Program-made: the position numbers and the translations under genes
Shown: in pieces, positions 20,434 through 32,452 of the stretch
Position numbering within the stretch: position 1 is the first letter of the stretch
Layout of the letters: each line of letters opens with the position of its first letter
DNA from: Gremmenia infestans
Lineage: Eukaryota; Ascomycota; Leotiomycetes; Helotiales; Hamatocanthoscyphaceae
Direction: 5' to 3'
NCBI GenBank assembly: GCA_032629725.1
Contig: JAFEVB010000023.1
Location: forward strand, 620,001-684,000
DNA length: 64,000 nucleotides
The notes under the pieces: model-generated
Database searches by the model: none
Seen by the model: only the letters and a program-made list of their open reading frames with translations
What the model was told of the DNA's origin: nothing

Positions 20434-21795
20434 CTAATATGGAATCCTATTTGCAAAATGCAACTGGCTCCCCCCAACATCAAAAGCAATGACATAACTC
20501 CTCTGCCACACCTCCCCAATAATCATAACATCCTCACTCGGATCGCCGCCATCAGCGAACGCCGAGAAACACACGTTTTCGTACCCCGGCAAACCGTTCA
20601 GACTCCTTACAATCATATCCTGAGGATCCATAGGCATGAGCTTGCCACCGATCTTGAAAGCCGCGTACGGTGCTGTGGCATTGCAGTCCACGGTCCAGTA
20701 CTCGAGCGTTTCATTATAGACTGCAGGCGGCGAGAACTGTGCGTTCAAATCTGCAGCTGCAGCACTGGGCACGAAATTCGGCGCCGTACCACTGTCGACA
20801 ATACTCTGATACGTGCCGCCAGACACATGCGTCCCGTTCTTGAGAGCATAAATCAGCTCGTGAGTCGTGATGTACCAAGTAAAATCCGTCAGATCAGGAG
20901 CGCTGGCCAGCTTTTCGATCGCCACGGTCGTGAAAGGCGCTGAGTAGTATTTGGACGACACGAGGCCGCCAAGTGCCATGGTTCCAGCATTGGCTGCGGG
21001 AGATGTACCTCGTGGTACTCGGTCCAGAGCGAGTGTGAAGACGGCATCTTTCACGATTCCTTCTTTGACCATGGTCGTGAAGATTGGATCGTAGACTGCT
21101 TGGCTCCCGTTGCTGCGATAACTTGCGGAGGTTATAGCGGGATATGCCAAGCCGACGAGTGCAGATGAAGTCCCATCGCCTTCCCACATCGCTGAGTTAA
21201 CCAAGGCTACCTCTTGTTTCGGGACTTTGAGACCACCCATACTGATGGGCGCGTAACCCATTGAGCCATTCAAAGCCTCAGCTTCGGGAAAATAACTGAT
21301 CGCGAATTCCTGAGACGAGATATTCGTGAACGAGCCCTCGGCGGCATTGTACACCGGCCCAAAAGCACAAGTCTCTTGGGAAACGACGGCATTCGTGTTG
21401 GGATCAATACAAGTGAACTCATCAGAAACAAACCATGTGTCCGAACTGCCGGTATCGATAAAAGCCACGAAATCTTGAGATTTGCTCCCGAGCCACGTGA
21501 GGTTCAAAACAGGATATACACCATCGAAAATAGTATTAACCGTCTCACTGCCTTTTCCATTTCCTTTTCCATTGCCATTGTGGGGGTTGTGAGGGTGGTG
21601 GGCCCACCGTTGTCTGGCTGGGCTGTTCAAGACATTGGGGTTGGGATGTGCCGTCAAACCGAATTGCTGCGCTGATGGCGCTTCAGCAATGGAAATATCC
21701 CGATTTGAGAAGAGCCGTGTGGGACTGCATGAGCTGAGCTGTATGAGATATGTGATTGATAAAGACCCCGTGAGACCGGGTCTTGAGAAACGCAT
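20434..21795 (-). CDS. Secreted pepsin-like aspartic protease (A1 family)
   Basis: Intronless, 453 aa, ATG at 21795. Catalytic motifs are FIDTGSSDTWFV (D114) and SIVDSGTAPNFV (D334), the usual pair and spacing for A1 proteases. The flap Tyr is probably in AISYFPEAEALNGSMGYAP, although the usual Gly after Tyr is Phe here, so flap geometry may differ. There is an N-terminal hydrophobic leader, a propeptide, a low-complexity HNGNGKGNGKG stretch (about 70-82) before the mature enzyme, and several N-glycosylation sequons. No Ser/Thr-rich GPI anchor tail is visible (it ends at HFANRIPY), so release into the medium or vacuole is more likely than wall anchoring. All-in-one-exon structure is unusual for fungal pepsins but not rare. 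Confidence 0.93.
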   Translation of the reverse strand: MRFSRPGLTGSLSITYLIQLSSCSPTRLFSNRDISIAEAPSAQQFGLTAHPNPNVLNSPARQRWAHHPHNPHNGNGKGNGKGSETVNTIFDGVYPVLNLTWLGSKSQDFVAFIDTGSSDTWFVSDEFTCIDPNTNAVVSQETCAFGPVYNAAEGSFTNISSQEFAISYFPEAEALNGSMGYAPISMGGLKVPKQEVALVNSAMWEGDGTSSALVGLAYPAITSASYRSNGSQAVYDPIFTTMVKEGIVKDAVFTLALDRVPRGTSPAANAGTMALGGLVSSKYYSAPFTTVAIEKLASAPDLTDFTWYITTHELIYALKNGTHVSGGTYQSIVDSGTAPNFVPSAAAADLNAQFSPPAVYNETLEYWTVDCNATAPYAAFKIGGKLMPMDPQDMIVRSLNGLPGYENVCFSAFADGGDPSEDVMIIGEVWQRSYVIAFDVGGSQLHFANRIPY

Positions 21796-22411
21796 ACTGA
21801 TAATTATCTATATACAGTAGTAGATCTCTGAACTTACAGGTTTGATTTGAGCAAATGCTCTCTTATATAAAATCTCCGTGGCAAATCGAGGATACTACTA
21901 TACGTCCGCCGTCCACCGTCCGCCAAATATTTTTCAGAGGAAATGCTTACCGTTTGAGCACTATAAAGATATGCGCCTTCTGCTTAGAGCTAGAAGATCA
22001 TCTACTTGCGAAGATGGGATGATACGCTAGCTTTAAGGAGAAGGTATAAAACCATAGTCAGCACCAGGAGATTGCTATGGCGGCCAAGATGGCCACTGGC
22101 GCAAACGCGTCTCGCGTCTCTCTAAGCGCGTCAGGCTTACTCCGCCTGTTGCAAGGGAGTGAAGTCAGACTTTGATTGATTGCTACGAGATGCTGATTGG
22201 TTATTTAGGAAGATGCATGGTGCGGGCAAAGCGTTTTTGCCTGAGGGAACAACGTGTTGGCTGGAATACGGAGGTAGGACATTTTGGGAGCAGGGCAAGG
22301 GCCAGCGAGAGGACTGATAGTATGGTGTGGCATTTAGTCCAGTATTCAACGGATGGGATGTCACACGCCGTTGAAATGTCTCTAGTTCTAAAGTACATTG
22401 TTGTAAATAGC
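21796..22411. other. Intergenic
   Basis: Promoter of the aspartic protease and 3' region of aspartyl-tRNA synthetase; no gene seen. Confidence 0.5.
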
Positions 22412-24219
22412 TCAAGGGAATAACCGCTTGGGCGTCCGCGGGTAATCGGCGACGAGATGAACGGTAGGCAAGTTCAAATACCACGCCACCACTCTGTCGA
22501 GTCCAATCCCTCCACCTCCATGCGGTGGCACGCCTACACTTCTGAATACATCAACATACTCCTTAATGCCAGGTTGGTTGGGGTCCAATCCCTTGCTTCG
22601 AATCGTCGCCTCTAGCTCATGCGGTAAGTGCACACGTTGTCCTCCAGACAAGATCTCCTGCCCACGCATCATGAAATCATACGCATTCGTTACTTTCGTA
22701 TTCTCGGGGTCGGGCAAAGCATAGAAGGGCCTCGCATCGACCGGGAACTTGTCAAGGACGTAGAAGTCGGTATTGTACTTTTTGCGGACCAGTGCTCCAA
22801 GCGCTTTTTCCTGAGGTGTGCTCATATCCTCATCATCCGTGACATTGGCAAATTCAGGGGGGCCTTCGGCACGGAGCAAGGCTTGGCCTTCAGCGAAAGT
22901 GAGACGTACTTCTTTGCCTGATTCTGGGAGCAGGAATTCTTCGGACGGGTAGACGGAGCGGATGAGCTCGATCTCATTGCGATAATCTTTTGCAAGGCCA
23001 CGGAAAATGTGCAGGAGAACACCTTCTAGCATGTGCATAACTTCGTGGTAGTGCTCTTGGATTTCCATTTCCATATCAAGGCCAATGAACTATATGTGTA
23101 TTAGAAAGTTTCAGGACGATTGGGATGTAGTCCGCTCATAGACTCACCTCAGTCATATGTCTAGGGGTATTTGAGTTCTCTGCCCGGAAAACAGGTCCAA
23201 CGCAAAAAACCCTCTTTTTTCCAGCCGCGATCTGGTACTGCTTATAGAACTGAGGTGATTGCGCCAAGTACGCCTCTTTTTCAAAATATGGAAGCTTGAA
23301 AACATTCGCACCACCTTCTGAAGCAGCCCCAATCAAGCTCGGCGGGTGGAACCTCTTGAAGCCTTGGGCCTTCAAATATTCGCAGAAAAGATCCTCAACC
23401 GCAATTCGTACCTCGTCGATAGCATGGCTAACAGGAGCACGCCCATGCATGGCCGGGTTGTTAAGATGCGTAGCCAGACTAGCAGTCGGGGCACCCTCCG
23501 TAATAGCAAGATCTACACTCAATCAGCCGCATCCCCCGTCTCTTCCATCCCTTTGACATACCTTCAACACCCTCAACCTCCTCCTCATCCAGCCTTCCCA
23601 CCGCGCGACTCGCAACCGCAAACGTAATGCCCAACTTCTCAGGCGCCGGAGCAATCACGTAGATCTTGCTAAGATGCAACTCATATTCGCTAACCTTGCA
23701 GCTCTTGACTGGCTCAAGAGGTTTCTTGACCGTTGCCTCAACAAGCACAAAACTTTCCAGACTCACTCCCCCAACCCATTTGACCATTTGTTTACTAACG
23801 CCCTTCCCATCAGCAGTGGCAGCCACCACGCCCTGCACCGCCCAATTGCCCTCCTCCCGCAACTCCACAAACATCATTTTCGCCCCTTGCGCCCTTGAAT
23901 TCTGGATCCACGCCTGCAGCTGCACAACCTTATCAACGTGTTCCTCGGCGATATCGCGGAGGTGGATGTAGGGCGCGGATATTTTGGTAGAGGGGAGTGA
24001 GGAGCCGTAGTTTTCTTTCGCGAGATCTTCGGCGGCGGAGGATGATTGCGCTGCGGCTGCTGCTTCACGTTCAGCGGCTTTGCGTGCCTTTTCGGCTTCT
24101 TTTTTGGCTTTGGCTTCGGCTTTCTTTGCGCCTTTCTTGGAGGGTGCTCCATCCTCACCACCGCCTGGTGCGATGGCGGGGTCGGTGGGGACCTCTTTGG
24201 CGGGGTCGGAGGATGACAT
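22412..24219 (-). CDS. DPS1: Cytosolic aspartyl-tRNA synthetase
   Basis: Exons 24219-23562, 23512-23148 and 23089-22412 (introns 50 and 58 nt) encode 566 aa. It charges tRNA-Asp in the cytosol. A Lys/Ala-rich helical extension (about 25-60), typical of eukaryotic AspRS and involved in RNA binding, precedes an OB-fold anticodon domain (about 80-215; AWIQNSRAQGAKMMFVELRE). The class II catalytic core shows motif 2 as FRAENSNTPRHMTEF, joined across the second intron, and motif 3 as GGGGIGLDRVV close to the C-terminus. The first ATG is 24219; an upstream TTG-initiated reading is not needed. Length is normal, and the family terminus YPRTPKRLFP is intact. Confidence 0.97.
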
Positions 24220-25167
24220 GATGGTCAATTAAGTGAGTTGCGTGTGTGTATACGTGTGTGTGTATGTTCGAGACACGGGGGATTCTAAGAGATTTGAAGC
24301 CCTTTTATGATGGGATGGTGTTGTCACAACGTGAGGCGGGGTGGAGTCATGTTGCTCATGTTCCGGCGAGTGCGCTAAAAAGATTTTCGCTTAGCGAGGG
24401 GTAAGGCTGGACAAGGCTGAGTGTTCAGCAGTGCTGGGATAAAATTTGTAGGAATCTGGAACCCAATATCATATTATTTCCATGTATTCAACATGAATAG
24501 TCATTTGATCATATCGGCAAATAGAAGTCAAGAGTCTATATCGACTCAAGTCCTAGCAATACTAAAAGTCAATGTATCGATCCTTCTATTCATCACATCT
24601 ATGATTTCACCACAAGCATTATCACGAATCAACTGGTAGGTAGTAGCACCATCGATTCTCTTAACCCAATTCTCCTCACCTCCTGCTCCATCCACCCCTA
24701 TAAAGCTGTCTCATCTACACACGCTCTGATGCTCTGACGCTTTCACATATTGTACATTAACTTCTCTTTTCATCCATCACACGTGCGCCTATGCAAACAG
24801 ACAGCACATCAGTACAGCACAATACAAAAAATCAACGAATGACTTAAAATCAATCCACAATCGTTCATCATCCATCCCTTTCCCATCCCAATTCCGCAAA
24901 CGAAAGAAAAGGGGGCAAAAAGTGTAAGCTAGCAACAAGAATGAACTTAATATGAGGACAACAAAAAGTGTAATCCAACAACGCCGGTACCCTAATGAGT
25001 TGTAAATAATCAATAGAAGAAAAAACTGTGCTCTGCACCTGCATGACCATCAATGCCATGCTTGAGCCTTATGCAACGTGGCTCGGCGGCACTACTATCC
25101 ATCCCTTACCCCCATTCCTCCCATATAGTTTGACGTCTTTGTGCCAGCCAGGGAGACCTCAGGTCAA
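24220..25167. other. Intergenic (AspRS promoter and 3' region of the kelch gene)
   Basis: No supported gene. A GT/TG-rich stretch lies at 24240-24265 in the AspRS leader. Confidence 0.5.
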
Positions 25168-28100
25168 TCATATAACATTAACCTGACTCTCCCTCGCTGC
25201 CGCAGCCCCGCCCACCTCCTTTCCACTCGGACTCATCTCCCTCTTCCCTATCCCAGGACTCAAGGCCCTATCACTACCACTACCCTTTCGACTCCTACTC
25301 GCCTCCTCCTCCGCATCAAGTCGTTTCCGCCACTCGCTAAGACTTCCCACATCAACGTCCTTCTCCTCCTCCAGCTTCGGCAGGATTGGCCGATCATCAT
25401 AATCGAACGCGTTGCTTAAACGGTAATTTTTGTTGGTGGTTTCCCAATGTGTGCGTAAGGTTTCGAGTTCGCTGGCGAGACTGTCGAGGGCCATGGAGTT
25501 GCGGTTGTCGGCGCCGTAGAGTGAGGCATCCGATACGCTTTCGGAAGTGGATAGTGTACGTTGATGGGATGGTGCTCCACCTGCTCCACCTCCATTGGAG
25601 TTGGCGGGTTCGATGTGCCGAGACTGACGACGGTAGTTATCAACCGAACTTTCGACTTGGTCGAGTAGCAATGAAACTTTCTGCTCGGCATCTTGAGCAC
25701 GTTTTTCGAGGAGGGCATTCTCTTGCTGTAATTGCGCGAGGTCAGATCGTGATTGATGCGTTGAGACCGATAGCTGTCGGGACATCTCCTCGTGGTTTTC
25801 CTTGAGCTCGTCGCGCTCTTGGTGAGCGATTGCTAGTTCGTTCCGCACTTGTGCCATTTGGGCTTCGAGTTGTGATGCTGAAGATTTCATCTCTGCTTGT
25901 AAGAAGTCAATCTGCTTGGTTAATAAGGATCGCTCCTCTTCCCAAGCAGATGGAGCTGTTGATTTGGCAGCTACGGCCTCATCTGCTTCAAGCAGTTGCT
26001 CCTTCATATGCGTATTCTCCGACTTGTATTTCGCCAATTCATCCTTCATGCGTTTAAGCATCTTTTCGGTGCCCTTGACATAGTGTACTGCGGACTGGTA
26101 ATCATTCTCAAGTTGCGTCAACTTCTCTCTGTAGGCACCCTCGGCTTGCTGTTCGCGACCCTCGTAAGTTTCCCTTGTTTCTTGAAGAGCTTGGTTACTA
26201 GCTACAAGCTGTTGTTCGAGTTCGCGGAGGCGAGCTGGATCAGGGGTGTTGGCTCCAGATAGCGGACTAGAAAGGCCACGTGCCCGAGCAGTACTAGCAG
26301 GACTGATGCCCCGTGCCCGAGCTGCACCACCAGGGCTGATGCCACGCTCGCCCAAAATATCTTTCAAGGTGTTGTGCTGGACGTGAACAGCGTTCGTCTC
26401 CAACTGCTGGTTGGCCAGCTTGTGCTTCATGTCTGCGTTGGCAGCTTGAAGTGTTTGAATCTCGCGCATAGTTGTTTGGAGTTGCTTGCGGATAGACATG
26501 CCTTCTCGGCTAGCTTGCTCTTGGTAAGCTTCCAGACCAGCAATCCGCTCTTCAGCACTACGTAACTTCTCAGAAGCGGTATCAGCGATGGTTTGGTACT
26601 TTCGGACCAAATCATTCGCAGCCTTGACTTGAGCTTGCAGTGCAGCAGATCGCTCGTCGTTGGAAGAATCATTAGAGCCTACGTTCCTCGCTGCAACCCT
26701 ATCAAGGCCGGCGAGAACCGCCTGTCGATGAGTGCGAGCCTCACTGGCATGTTGCTCTACCAGTTCTTCCGCATCTTGTAGACGTTTGGTGGCAATCTCC
26801 AACTCAGATGTATGAGCTTCGTGTTCAGCCCTGAGCTTGCTAAGCTTCCCTTCAACCATTTCTCGCTGGGAACGTTCTTCTTCAAGCTTGCGTTCGAGGA
26901 GATTTCTCATGTCAGCAGATGAAGAAACGGCTTCTCTAAGAGACTCGAAAGTGTCACTGTGGTCTTTCGATGACCCCACGGACTCATTGTACTTCACTTC
27001 TAGCTCATCTTTTTCGACTTGAATGAGTTGAGATGCGGCCACAGCTTCCGCTAAGATAATTGCTTCCTCCCGTGCCTTGGTCGTGACCTCATATAACTCG
27101 GCCTTCAAGCGCTCAACCTCCGACGAATTTGACTGCTTGTAATTCTCTAACTCGCTCATCCGGTTTTGAGCAGCATTTGCGGTTTCTTCCGCCAGTTGTC
27201 TTCCACGTTTCTCGGCATCCAGATCAGTGGTTAGTGTCTCAATCTGATTCTTCAGATCTCGTTGCTCGGCTAGGGACACAGCAAGTTTCCTGCTGATATC
27301 GTTCGATCGATCATTCGATAAGATCCCTAAATCACGGGAATCACTGTCGGGCTGAGGGGTGCTGTTTTGACTGCCGCTATGTGCCGCTAGTTTAGCTTTG
27401 GCATAAACTGCTTCGCTGACCGCAGCATCCCTTTGTTTCTCAACTTCTGCAATTTGTTTCGCGGCAAGAACAGCTTGTTTGTCTATCGAGGCCTGAACAT
27501 TTGCCAATTCCTGCTTCATAGCTAGCAACGCTTCGATCAAGGGCTTGTCATCATCGTCGAACGATTCCGCTGCTCGTTGATCTAAAATTGGACTGCTCGA
27601 TGGGTTTGGAGAATAGCCGGCTTTCCGCGCAAGCTCAAGCTCAGAGGCATACCAAGCATTTCGGTTCTTTGCAGCATCTAGTTCCTTCAGCACAGCAACA
27701 GTCTGAGAATTACGAGCAGATCCTTTGCGGCTAAGTGGATTACTAGTCTGTCTGGCTGGAGCGCTGCCACTAGGAGGTGGTGATGTTTGACGATTGGTGA
27801 CATTCTTGAGCGAGGATTGGGGGGTCAGGGATGGTTCGTTGGTACTGTCAACTGAGCTTTGTTGACGACCTTGTCTGGACTTGGATGAGGATCTTGTCGA
27901 GTTTCCGTTCAGGCTTACTGGAGGGCCGTTCTCATTAGGTGCAGGCTTTTGAGATTGCTGGGCTTGCGTTGGCGTTCTTCGCCCATTTACAATGGTATTT
28001 GCAATGGGAGTTTCCTTTGGAGCTGGAGACATTGTCCTAAGTTGCACTGGAGATGGTGCATTCTCGGCTGCAGGGTTTCGTACACTAGTATCAACAGCTG

Positions 28101-30089
28101 GTCCAAACCCTCTCTCGGGCTTGCCTTGTGGTTTACCTCGTAGGTTTGGAATCTGTACATTCGAGCGAGGAGCTGGTGCTTGCTGTTGAGGTGGTGGACC
28201 GGAAGGAGCTTGGGCGACTGATGCTCTAGGAAGCTTAGATCCTCCAGGTGGGCCTTGGTTGGGAGGACTTTGCTGAGGCCCTTGATGGGGGCCTTGCTGG
28301 CCTTGTTGTGGACCTTGGGGCTGCGCAGACCCAGGAGCAACCCCATTGATATCATTGCCATTGACCCCGGGTTGCCCAGTCCCATTACCACGAGGACCGA
28401 AAGGACCGGCGCCCATAACGCTTTCTCGTGGTGGTCCACCAAATCTCTTAGGTTCAGGAAGGGACGAGCCGTCCCGAGGAGGCAATCCTCGGTTCGCACC
28501 CATAACGCTCTTGTCTGCGCCACTCGGCCGTCTTTGACCTGCTACGCGCTCCCCGGAAGGGGTTTGTTGTATTTGCTGGTCGTTAGGATACCGGATTTTG
28601 CTTGTATCCAACAAATAGACAAGCCCCAGATCTTGAGCCTCCTTCGTCGCCGTGCTAGGCTCTCCTGCCAAAACAACAACTTGCTTGCCAAATGCCGTCA
28701 TGCTGTGGCCTGATCGCGAGGAAGGCGAAGGCCCCATATTCTGGAAAGTGTACCATCGCCTCGAGGATATTCGAAATGCTGCTAAATCCCCCAGGTCCGT
28801 TCCTTCTTCTGTTCGTCCACCAAATATATACATTACGTCGTCGACAATCGCAGCCGCATGACCTTCTCGAGGGGCGGGTATGTATCCAATACAGTCGAGG
28901 GAGCTCCAAGTATTAGTCTGTGGGTCATAGCACCAAACATCATTAAACCATTGATAACCATTAGTACCCCCAAATCTATTGAAATTAGTCCCTTCTCAAT
29001 CTGCCGCTCCTCAACTACTCACAGATATAATTTCTCGTTATAAGTCACAATAGAGTGATTCGTTCTCGCTGGAGGAATGCCAGGCGCGGCCACATCATCG
29101 GTAGTCCGAATGAGCATTTCCCATCGGTTTGTAGGTACTTGCAAAGCATTCAGGTCAAATGCCACCAAGTCGTTCATAAAGTATCCTTCGACTTGGCCAC
29201 CAAATACGTAGATTTTGGAACCAATAATATTGAGCGAATGTCCGTATCGTCCAGCTGGTCGGGGTCCTGCAGGTACCGCTCTTGACCATTGTCTGGTGGC
29301 TAGTCCCAATTAGTATAATTCGGGGACTGAGATCAACAAACCTACAGGTATTCAGAAGATACAGCGTCTCGTCTAGAACATCGGAGTCGTCCATCTTCGT
29401 ATCTCCACCGTACACAATGAAAGCATTTCCAACCAGTAGACTGGCATGTCCAACTCTAGGTCCTGGCCCCTCCGCTGTTGTCGCCAGCGGATAGCATGTC
29501 ATATTCCCTCCTGCCTCTACCATCCATAAATCCCCTTTTACTGTCGAGCTATTAATTAGACCTCCCATCAAGTAGATATCGCCCTCCTTCGAGGCTACCG
29601 AATTAACAGCCGCGCCATATCGCGGGAATGGGCTCGGATGCGACGTAGTATATGTTAACCGCCGCTGAGACCAGGGATATAAGGAGGCATTGGGGTTTGA
29701 ATTCATTGATTGAACGGCAGGCGCACTCCCGTTTCGCAGCTGTGAGGATGTTAACACCCAATCGAGAGCATTTCCTCCTTGCGCATTGCCTAGATTATGT
29801 TGTAGATTGATGTACTTACTGGAAGATCTTGTGCCTGTTCTGCAACAGGTCCTCGCCGGCCGTTGACTTGCTCAGGGCTCGGTGTCGCAGTAGATCCTCC
29901 TTGCAGTGAGTTCAAGGAATTATTTACACTGCTCCCAGGTGTTGAAGACTGCTGCACCACGCTCTTTTCGTTCATACGCCCATTTGCACTCTGCAGAGAT
30001 GATTGTGATCCAGCGACACCGTTCGGGCTGCCATCTTTCGCGGCCTGGGCTTTGTCTGCATTCTTCTTGCTCTTGAAGAGGAATGCCAT
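25168..30089 (-). CDS. Tea1/Kel1-type kelch-repeat cell polarity protein
   Basis: Exons 30089-29820, 29739-29346, 29299-29023 and 28975-25168 (introns 80, 46 and 47 nt) give 1582 aa. Six kelch repeats lie at about residues 115-415, each with the ...GH/YG... then ...(I/V)Y(L/I/V)(M/F)GG pattern (DIYLMGG, AFIVYGG, KIYVFGG, KLYLFGG, VMYIFGG). A Pro/Gln/Gly-rich and Ser-rich linker follows (about 420-740), then a very long coiled coil (about 745-1480) and a conserved end (LPKLEEEKDVDVGSLSEWRKRLDAE). Tea1-family proteins ride microtubule plus ends and mark growing cell tips; the architecture here is the full one. The gene diverges from KOG1. The exon 1-exon 2 acceptor (CTCACAG at 29740) was chosen because nearer AGs break the frame. 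Confidence 0.93.
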
Positions 30090-31200
30090 CGTGCCATTCG
30101 AGGCGGGCGACCTCTCACTCTATGCCAATGCGCAGCAGATCCTTCCGTTATTCTTCAATGTGCGAAATCTTCGTCTTAATGGAAAGGTAGCAAGTTCGGT
30201 CGTGGTCGTCGTTGTTTCCAGAAAGGGGATATCGCACGTCTGAGCGGATTATAGGGTTGGGATGGCTGGGATGGCTGGGATCTGCGAATTAACGGCTGTC
30301 GTGCGTGTGCAAGTTCGAATGACCACGATGAAGCCGAGAGAGGATGGAAGAGAGAGGACGAGTCTGGGGTGAAGACTGATAGAAGTTGAGCCTAGTGAGA
30401 TTTGGAGAAATGTTGTAGACGGGACCTGACCTGGTCAAGGATGTTGGGTCAGAATCCTTTCCAAAATAATTTGGGTCTTGGCACTTCTCCGCAAAAGACG
30501 AGCAATGCAATAAGAAGTACCGACACAACACCCAGCACTCGGATTGCTCTTAAGTCAGTGGAACAAGGGAATACAATTTTGAGATTCTAAAATTCTACAA
30601 TTCTACACTTCCGCACTTTTACACTTCTACAGACAAAAGGGACCAAACAATGATTTTTCTCAAGCTCAGATTCAACTGCAGTTACCGACCCGACCGCCGC
30701 CTCTTCTCCACCAAAACAAGCCGGATACCCCTGAATAATTATGTGAGTGAAAGCGAGCTCGACCTTGCTTTGACTGTTTGGCCTGTCTGTCTCAGTTGAC
30801 AGTTGGCGCCTTCCTCAACACGGCAATGATGCGTGTCTCGTGTCAAAAATGCTCTCTCTCTGTAGGTAGACATCTCGGTAACAGAAACAGAATCTGGAGA
30901 AGAGGGCGACAATATTCATTTAGATTCTGCATGTTCTGGGGCTGAGGGGTTTGTGTTACAATAGCAACCCAGATTTTGTATGTTCTCTGTCCCAGCTGAT
31001 CAAAATAAATCGCTGAGGATCCTCCCGGATTAGCGGTGCATACACCACCTACGTTAGGGAGTTACTGTGGCATGGAAAGAAAATGGAAGGCTGTTTGAGG
31101 GCTCTTATAGGCTCGGAGAAGGTCGTCCAGAAATACTTACCCAACCACTACTACTGCATAAGACACACGTCCAGAAGCATGCAAAGAAATCTGAGGCTGT

Positions 31201-31216
31201 TTATCGATATCGATAA
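31201..31216. repeat. 16-bp perfect palindrome TTATCGATATCGATAA
   Basis: Exact self-complementary sequence in the Tea1-like/KOG1 spacer; two overlapping ATCGAT sites. Confidence 0.6.
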
Positions 31217-31933
31217 GCTGAATCTAATGTTTCAGTTAGAAGACTGACTAAGATTCTTGTATCATTGTCTCTTTCGAGCACTGTATTATACCGTATTTAC
31301 TTTGATGACATGAAGGAAGGTCCTAGTAGAAGTGCGGGCTGTATTGCCAACTCATTGCTATGGCCAAACTCCTTGAAGCAATAATAACTGATATTAGTAC
31401 CCTTGGGGCATCAAGGTATTCTAGCTAAGAAAAGTGCATCAGTACCATACCTACGGTATGTCTTTTCTTCCTTTCTAGCTGGAATTTGTATGCATCTCCA
31501 AAGATGCAGTCTCTGAAACGATCATACCCCTATTCATACCGAGCCCCTATTCAACGTAAAAAGCAAACAAGTTCGGCCGAAGTATGTAAACCTGACCTCT
31601 CATAAGTTAGAGAGTAGTATAGGCTTGTAGCCAGTCGTACGTGAGCTCACTAAACACAGCTGCATCATCGGGGTATCGAAAGAGCATTACCCCCGATTAC
31701 TTGCAAATGCCATTGGTCATCTTCTGCGCACCAAGTTGAATCGGCGGTTAGGAAAAGCTACGAGGTTTGACAAAGTGTGCGTGACACGGCGAAGTAGTGA
31801 GCGTATTCGGTAATTGTATTTGATAGGTGCAGTCCAAATAATAGGGGGTGGGCTACGGAGCGCATCGTACAGTCTCCTCTCCTTCCTTCAGCCCCCACCT
31901 TGCGGTCCCATCTCGGATAATCAGCCACTCCTT

Positions 31934-31990
31934 CAGCCACAGCCACAGCCACAGCCACAGCCACAGCCACAGCCACAGCCACAGCCACAG
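31934..31990. repeat. CAGCCA hexanucleotide repeat
   Basis: About 9.5 uninterrupted units, 460 bp upstream of the KOG1 start codon. Confidence 0.92.
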
Positions 31991-32055
31991 CTTTGATTGT
32001 AAATGAATCGTGCCGTGCGAGAGCTGCACCGGTCGCTTAGGCATGGATGAGAGAT

Positions 32056-32075
32056 GTGAGTGAGTGAGTGAGTGA
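32056..32075. repeat. GTGA tetranucleotide repeat
   Basis: Five units in the KOG1 upstream region. Confidence 0.8.
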
Positions 32076-32452
32076 GAGCCTCATGAAGCAGACCAGCTCC
32101 ACCCACTGGAAAGCATCGCATCTCCTACCGTACATAATATACCTACCTAGGCAATGAGCACCGCTATACCGAGTTCTGCCACTTAGCTCTTGCATTCGAT
32201 ACACCGCATATTCATCCACCCAAGCAGAAATCCACCTTCAGAGTTCAGCTCTTGATCCCTCGGTAAGGCAAGCAAAGCAAATCCCGATATTGTGTTGACG
32301 ACATCGGTTGACTAAATTGTTGACTGCAGAGCCAAAGAATCCTCGAATCCTTTAACACAATCTTCTGAATCAAATCATCCGGCTCAGATTCAGCATACAA
32401 ATTTCATGAACAACAATCCATAGGGCCTCGAGAAGGGCGGCTTCTCCCAGGC

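Larger units (their letters stand above)
30090..32452. promoter_or_regulatory. 2.4-kb divergent upstream region (Tea1-like / KOG1)
   Basis: A long non-coding spacer serving two divergent genes. It contains a GGGATGGCT repeat at about 30259-30281, TTCTACA-like runs at 30585-30632, a 16-bp palindrome at 31201-31216, a CAGCCA hexanucleotide repeat at 31934-31990 and GTGA repeats at 32056-32075. Open frames across the hexanucleotide repeat (poly Gln-Pro or Ala-Val) are repeat artefacts. Confidence 0.5.

Noticed and set aside
31758..32121. Poly Ala-Val, Gln-Pro and Cys-Gly frames
   Set aside because: Translations of the CAGCCA hexanucleotide repeat.
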